The notes under the pieces were generated by a model. The model was not told the origin of the DNA and searched no databases. It saw nothing but the letters and a program-made list of their open reading frames with translations. Positions 61,716-64,000 of a DNA stretch of 64,000 nucleotides are shown here, piece by piece. Origin of the DNA: Micavibrio sp. UBA6145 (GTDB taxonomy: Bacteria > Pseudomonadota > Alphaproteobacteria > Micavibrionales > UBA1664). Within the stretch, counting starts at the first letter, position 1; the number at the start of each line of letters is the position of its first letter. The position numbers were made by a program, and so were the translations under genes. The stretch spans positions 372,001-436,000 of the forward strand of contig DIUZ01000002.1 of assembly GCA_002423205.1 (NCBI GenBank), in the 5' to 3' direction.

Positions 61716-62688
61716 CGGCCATGTCTTTAAGCAGCACATCCATGCCTTCGCCCGACACGGCCGAGATGACATACGGCGTTTTCTTGGTTTTCTTTTTGAA
61801 TTCCTTGGCGATCTGCGCCGAAAGCTCAGGGCCCAGCGCATCGGCCTTGTTCAGGGCGACGATCTCTTCTTTTTCATACAGGCCTTCGCCGTAAAGCTTC
61901 AGCTCATTGCGCAAAATCTTGTAAGCGCCGACCGGATCGTCCTGTGTGATGTCGACCAGGTGGATCAACACGCCCGCGCGCTCCACGTGTCCAAGGAAAC
62001 GCGTGCCAAGGCCGGTGCCCTCGGATGCGCCTTCAATCAGGCCCGGAATGTCGGCCAGAACGAACGTACGGCCTGTCGTCTGCACAACGCCAAGGTTGGG
62101 GTGCAGGGTGGTGAAGGGGTAATCCGCAATCTTGGGCTTGGCGGCGGACACGCGCGACAAGAATGTCGACTTGCCCGCATTGGGCATACCCAGAAGCCCC
62201 GCATGCGCGATCAGCTTCAGGCGCAGCCACAGGCCGATTTCTTCTGAACCCGGCCAGCCGGGCAGGCGCTTGCGCGGGGCCTGGTTGGTGGCCGTCTTGT
62301 AATGCGCGTTGCCGAAACCACCGTCGCCGCCTTTCAGGAAGATGACGCGCTGGCCCGGTTCGACCATGTCGAATAAAATGGTTTCCTTGTCTTCAGACAG
62401 GATTTCAGTGCCGACAGGGATTTTGATGATCAGGTCTTTGCCGCCTTCGCCGCTGCGGTTACGGCCCATGCCGTGGCTGCCATTGGGCGCGCGGAAGTGC
62501 TGCGTGTAACGAAAATCGATCAGCGTGTTTACGTTCTCGACCACTTCAAAAATGATGTGACCGCCGCGGCCGCCATCGCCGCCATCCGGCCCGCCGAACT
62601 CAACGTATTTCTCACGGTGGAACGACACGCAGCCGGCACCGCCATCACCGCTTTTTACGTAGATTTTGGCTTCATCCAGAAATTTCAT
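61696..62688 (-). CDS. obgE: GTPase ObgE
   Basis: A 330-aa ribosome-associated GTPase needed for 50S assembly and cell-cycle control. The glycine-rich Obg domain (1-158, [20 protein letters not shown]) is followed by the G domain: G1 [11 protein letters not shown]3 [15 protein letters not shown]4 NKAD. The C-terminal extension of E. coli ObgE is absent. Start at 62688 where the Obg fold begins. Normally next to rplU-rpmA; here a plus-strand PQ-loop gene lies between. Confidence 0.95.
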   Translation of the reverse strand: MKFLDEAKIYVKSGDGGAGCVSFHREKYVEFGGPDGGDGGRGGHIIFEVVENVNTLIDFRYTQHFRAPNGSHGMGRNRSGEGGKDLIIKIPVGTEILSEDKETILFDMVEPGQRVIFLKGGDGGFGNAHYKTATNQAPRKRLPGWPGSEEIGLWLRLKLIAHAGLLGMPNAGKSTFLSRVSAAKPKIADYPFTTLHPNLGVVQTTGRTFVLADIPGLIEGASEGTGLGTRFLGHVERAGVLIHLVDITQDDPVGAYKILRNELKLYGEGLYEKEEIVALNKADALGPELSAQIAKEFKKKTKKTPYVISAVSGEGMDVLLKDMADVIFAS

Positions 62689-62830
62689 AGCAGCTATGTA
62701 ACAGGTGTGTGCGTTTAGTTCAACAAACTGTGTTTTTTCCAAATACTGGCCGGGAATTTTGAAAACACCGCCATAAGTTTTTCACACGAATCCGGGAGAG
62801 TAGTGGCCTAAGAGGGAATTAAAAAATTCA

Positions 62831-63151
62831 ATGGAAACACTGTTCGTTAAACTCTACCCCCTGGTCGCCGTTCTGGCCCTGTGCGGCTACATTCCTCAGG
62901 TTATCAAGCTCCTCCGCGCCAAAAGCCGCCATGACGGCATGGCCATCCAGTCCTGGCTGACCTGGATCCTCAACAGCACAATCTCCCTGGGCTATGGGAT
63001 CTTCCACCTGAAGGACGCGCTGTTCATCACCACGGTATCCATCACGCTGATCTCCATGATTACGGTGGTGGGGCTGCTGGTCTATAACCGCTATTTCCGC
63101 TTCCGTGAGCGCGACCTCTGCCTCACGACCCTGCGCACCCACGGGCTGTAA
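62831..63151 (+). CDS. PQ-loop / SemiSWEET-like membrane protein
   Basis: A 106-aa protein with three membrane spans (about 6-26, 41-59, 64-85) and a PQ motif in CGYIPQVIKLL, the hallmark of PQ-loop/SemiSWEET proteins, which dimerise to make a small transporter for sugars or amino acids. The substrate is unknown. It is inserted on the opposite strand between obgE and rpmA and ends at a strong terminator. Confidence 0.75.
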   Translation: METLFVKLYPLVAVLALCGYIPQVIKLLRAKSRHDGMAIQSWLTWILNSTISLGYGIFHLKDALFITTVSITLISMITVVGLLVYNRYFRFRERDLCLTTLRTHGL

Positions 63152-63173
63152 CAGGCCCCATCGTTCCGATAAT

Positions 63174-63204
63174 AAAAAAGGCCCCGAAAGGGGGCCTTTT
63201 TTTA
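63174..63204. terminator. Bidirectional terminator between the PQ-loop gene and rpmA
   Basis: AAAAAAGGCCCC-gaaa-GGGGGCCTTTTTTT serves converging transcripts, so obgE cannot be simply cotranscribed with rpmA. Confidence 0.9.
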
Positions 63205-63220
63205 TATGCCTTGGCTGATA

Positions 63221-63490
63221 TTACTCAGCAGCGGCTGTGAATTCAGCCACGGTCACGTACTGACGACCGCCACGGCCCAGCTTGAAGCCGACGACGCCGT
63301 CTTTCAGTGCGAACAGGGTGTGGTCTTTGCCCATGCCCACGTTCACGCCCGGCCACATTTTCGTGCCGCGCTGACGGATGATGATGTTGCCAGCCAGAAC
63401 TTCCTGACCGCCCCAGACTTTGGTGCCCAGGCGCTGTGCGTTACTGTCGCGACCGTTGCGGGATGAGCCGCCTGCTTTTTTATGTGCCAT
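63221..63490 (-). CDS. rpmA: 50S ribosomal protein L27
   Basis: An 89-aa bL27 starting [20 protein letters not shown], with the conserved [20 protein letters not shown]. Its N-terminal tail reaches the peptidyl-transferase centre. Thirty-nine bases after rplU. Confidence 0.97.
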   Translation of the reverse strand: MAHKKAGGSSRNGRDSNAQRLGTKVWGGQEVLAGNIIIRQRGTKMWPGVNVGMGKDHTLFALKDGVVGFKLGRGGRQYVTVAEFTAAAE

Positions 63491-63529
63491 TTGTACTGTC
63501 TCCTAAATTCAGAATAAAAATTTTATCGC

Positions 63530-63793
63530 TTAAGCGACGTTCATGATTTCCAGCACGGTGTGGTGCTGCATGTGGCCTTTTTTGCGGCGGTAGTTATGAC
63601 GACGCTTTTTCTTGAAGATGATGACCTTGTCATTGCGGCCGTGCTTGAGAACTTTCGCAGTAACCGATTTGCCGTTCAGCATGTCCGTGAGCGTCAGCGA
63701 TTTGCCGGCTTCGTCGGTCAGTTTCTCGACGGTGATCTTATCACCTTTTTGGACGTGATATTGCTTCCCGCCGGTTTTGATTACTGCAAACAT
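63530..63793 (-). CDS. rplU: 50S ribosomal protein L21, shortened
   Basis: An 87-aa bL21: [18 protein letters not shown] start and [20 protein letters not shown] end are standard. The usual length is about 100-105 aa. About 16 residues are missing in frame in the middle (between [10 protein letters not shown] and [10 protein letters not shown]), where most L21 proteins carry the GaPyV-type beta loop. Both flanks align, so it looks like a natural shortening, not an error, though resequencing would settle that. Confidence 0.92.
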   Translation of the reverse strand: MFAVIKTGGKQYHVQKGDKITVEKLTDEAGKSLTLTDMLNGKSVTAKVLKHGRNDKVIIFKKKRRHNYRRKKGHMQHHTVLEIMNVA

Positions 63794-63833
63794 GGTCTAT
63801 TCCTTAAGAATCAAGTGTTTTGAGCTGGCGCGG

Positions 63834-63861
63834 ACTATACTTATGCCTGCGTGGGTGTCAA
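63834..63861 (-). promoter_or_regulatory. Promoter of rplU-rpmA
   Basis: On the minus strand TTGACA (63861-63856), 16 bases and TATAGT (63839-63834), about 40 bases before the rplU ATG; a typical strong ribosomal-protein promoter. Confidence 0.75.
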
Positions 63862-63959
63862 GAAATTTGCACCCCCATTATTAAAACTTGTGCCGCCCGC
63901 CAGACATGTAGTACCAAATTAGTCCTATAAAAGAAAACAATTTTCCAAGGTGTGTACTG

Positions 63960-64000
63960 ATGTCGACCCTGCCCATGCTAACCCGCGAAGATGTAGCCAA
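63960..64000 (+). CDS. N-terminal end of a gene leaving the window
   Basis: ATG at 63960 preceded by CCAAGGTG, open to the end of the window; 13 residues visible (MSTLPMLTREDVA). Too short to name. Confidence 0.45.
   Translation, partial: MSTLPMLTREDVA

Noticed and set aside
1..64000. CRISPR arrays, prophage or transposase genes
   Set aside because: No regularly spaced repeats, no phage structural or integrase genes and no transposase found; only the small hairpin repeats are repetitive.

Overview
The window looks like chromosomal core DNA of an alphaproteobacterium. Evidence from gene content and order: a CcrM adenine methyltransferase beside rnhB; a pcm-like/tolC/popZ-like/valS cluster; DUF4164-zapA-6S RNA-ygfA; a split Fo operon (atpI-B-E-F'-F) without the F1 genes; smc with a DsbA-type oxidoreductase, mutY and a DUF721/DciA-like gene; and efp-suhB. 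The gene set and moderately high GC (judged by eye, not computed) would suit a Micavibrio-like lineage, but that placement is inference. No prophage, transposase or CRISPR array was seen, and no interval longer than 300 bases lacks a recognisable gene or RNA.

Layout. 1-2.5 kb: an unknown gene, tRNA-Asn with a duplicated 3' tail, metA, an RNase H-like gene and tRNA-Cys. 2.5-9.7 kb: pcm-like, tolC, popZ-like, valS, hsp20, a small exported protein and rpmE. 9.8-16.2 kb: two tandem paralogues of unknown function, then aldolase, a 51-codon ORF coupled to a winged-helix regulator, DUF1428, gap and tkt (no pgk). 16.4-22 kb: DUF4164, zapA, 6S RNA, ygfA, an Hpt-like protein with its response regulator, yebC and ruvCAB. 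22.1-25.5 kb: an accessory block between the ruv and tol clusters, holding a minimal RNB exonuclease, a protein that is a single dsRNA-binding domain, a degenerate nucleotidyltransferase-like protein and a methyltransferase-like protein. 25.6-30.4 kb: ybgC-tolQ-tolR, a reversed membrane gene, tolA and tolB, with no pal. 30.4-43.4 kb (minus strand): rppH, a deacetylase-like protein, ctpA, envC, rlmH, rsfS, nadD, the Fo genes, smc and a DsbA-type gene. 43.5-52.5 kb: an ABC exporter with a 34-aa cysteine-rich microprotein, mutY, dciA-like, efp, suhB, an OmpA-like protein, an unknown secreted protein, an NDUFAF7-like methyltransferase and lgt. 52.6-64 kb: a GbsR-type regulator with cydAB, ccrM, an unknown gene, rnhB, pepN, a YeiH-like transporter, obgE, a PQ-loop protein, rpmA and rplU.

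Most promising novelties: (1) the RNB nuclease plus stand-alone dsRBD pair; (2) seven GANTC sites and a perfect 11-bp inverted repeat packed into 113 bp upstream of ccrM; (3) a dispersed multi-hairpin intergenic repeat with four copies and a likely fifth fragment; (4) a tandem paralogue pair, a cysteine-rich microprotein and several proteins with altered key residues (EF-P tip loop, Hpt-like protein without its histidine, short L21).
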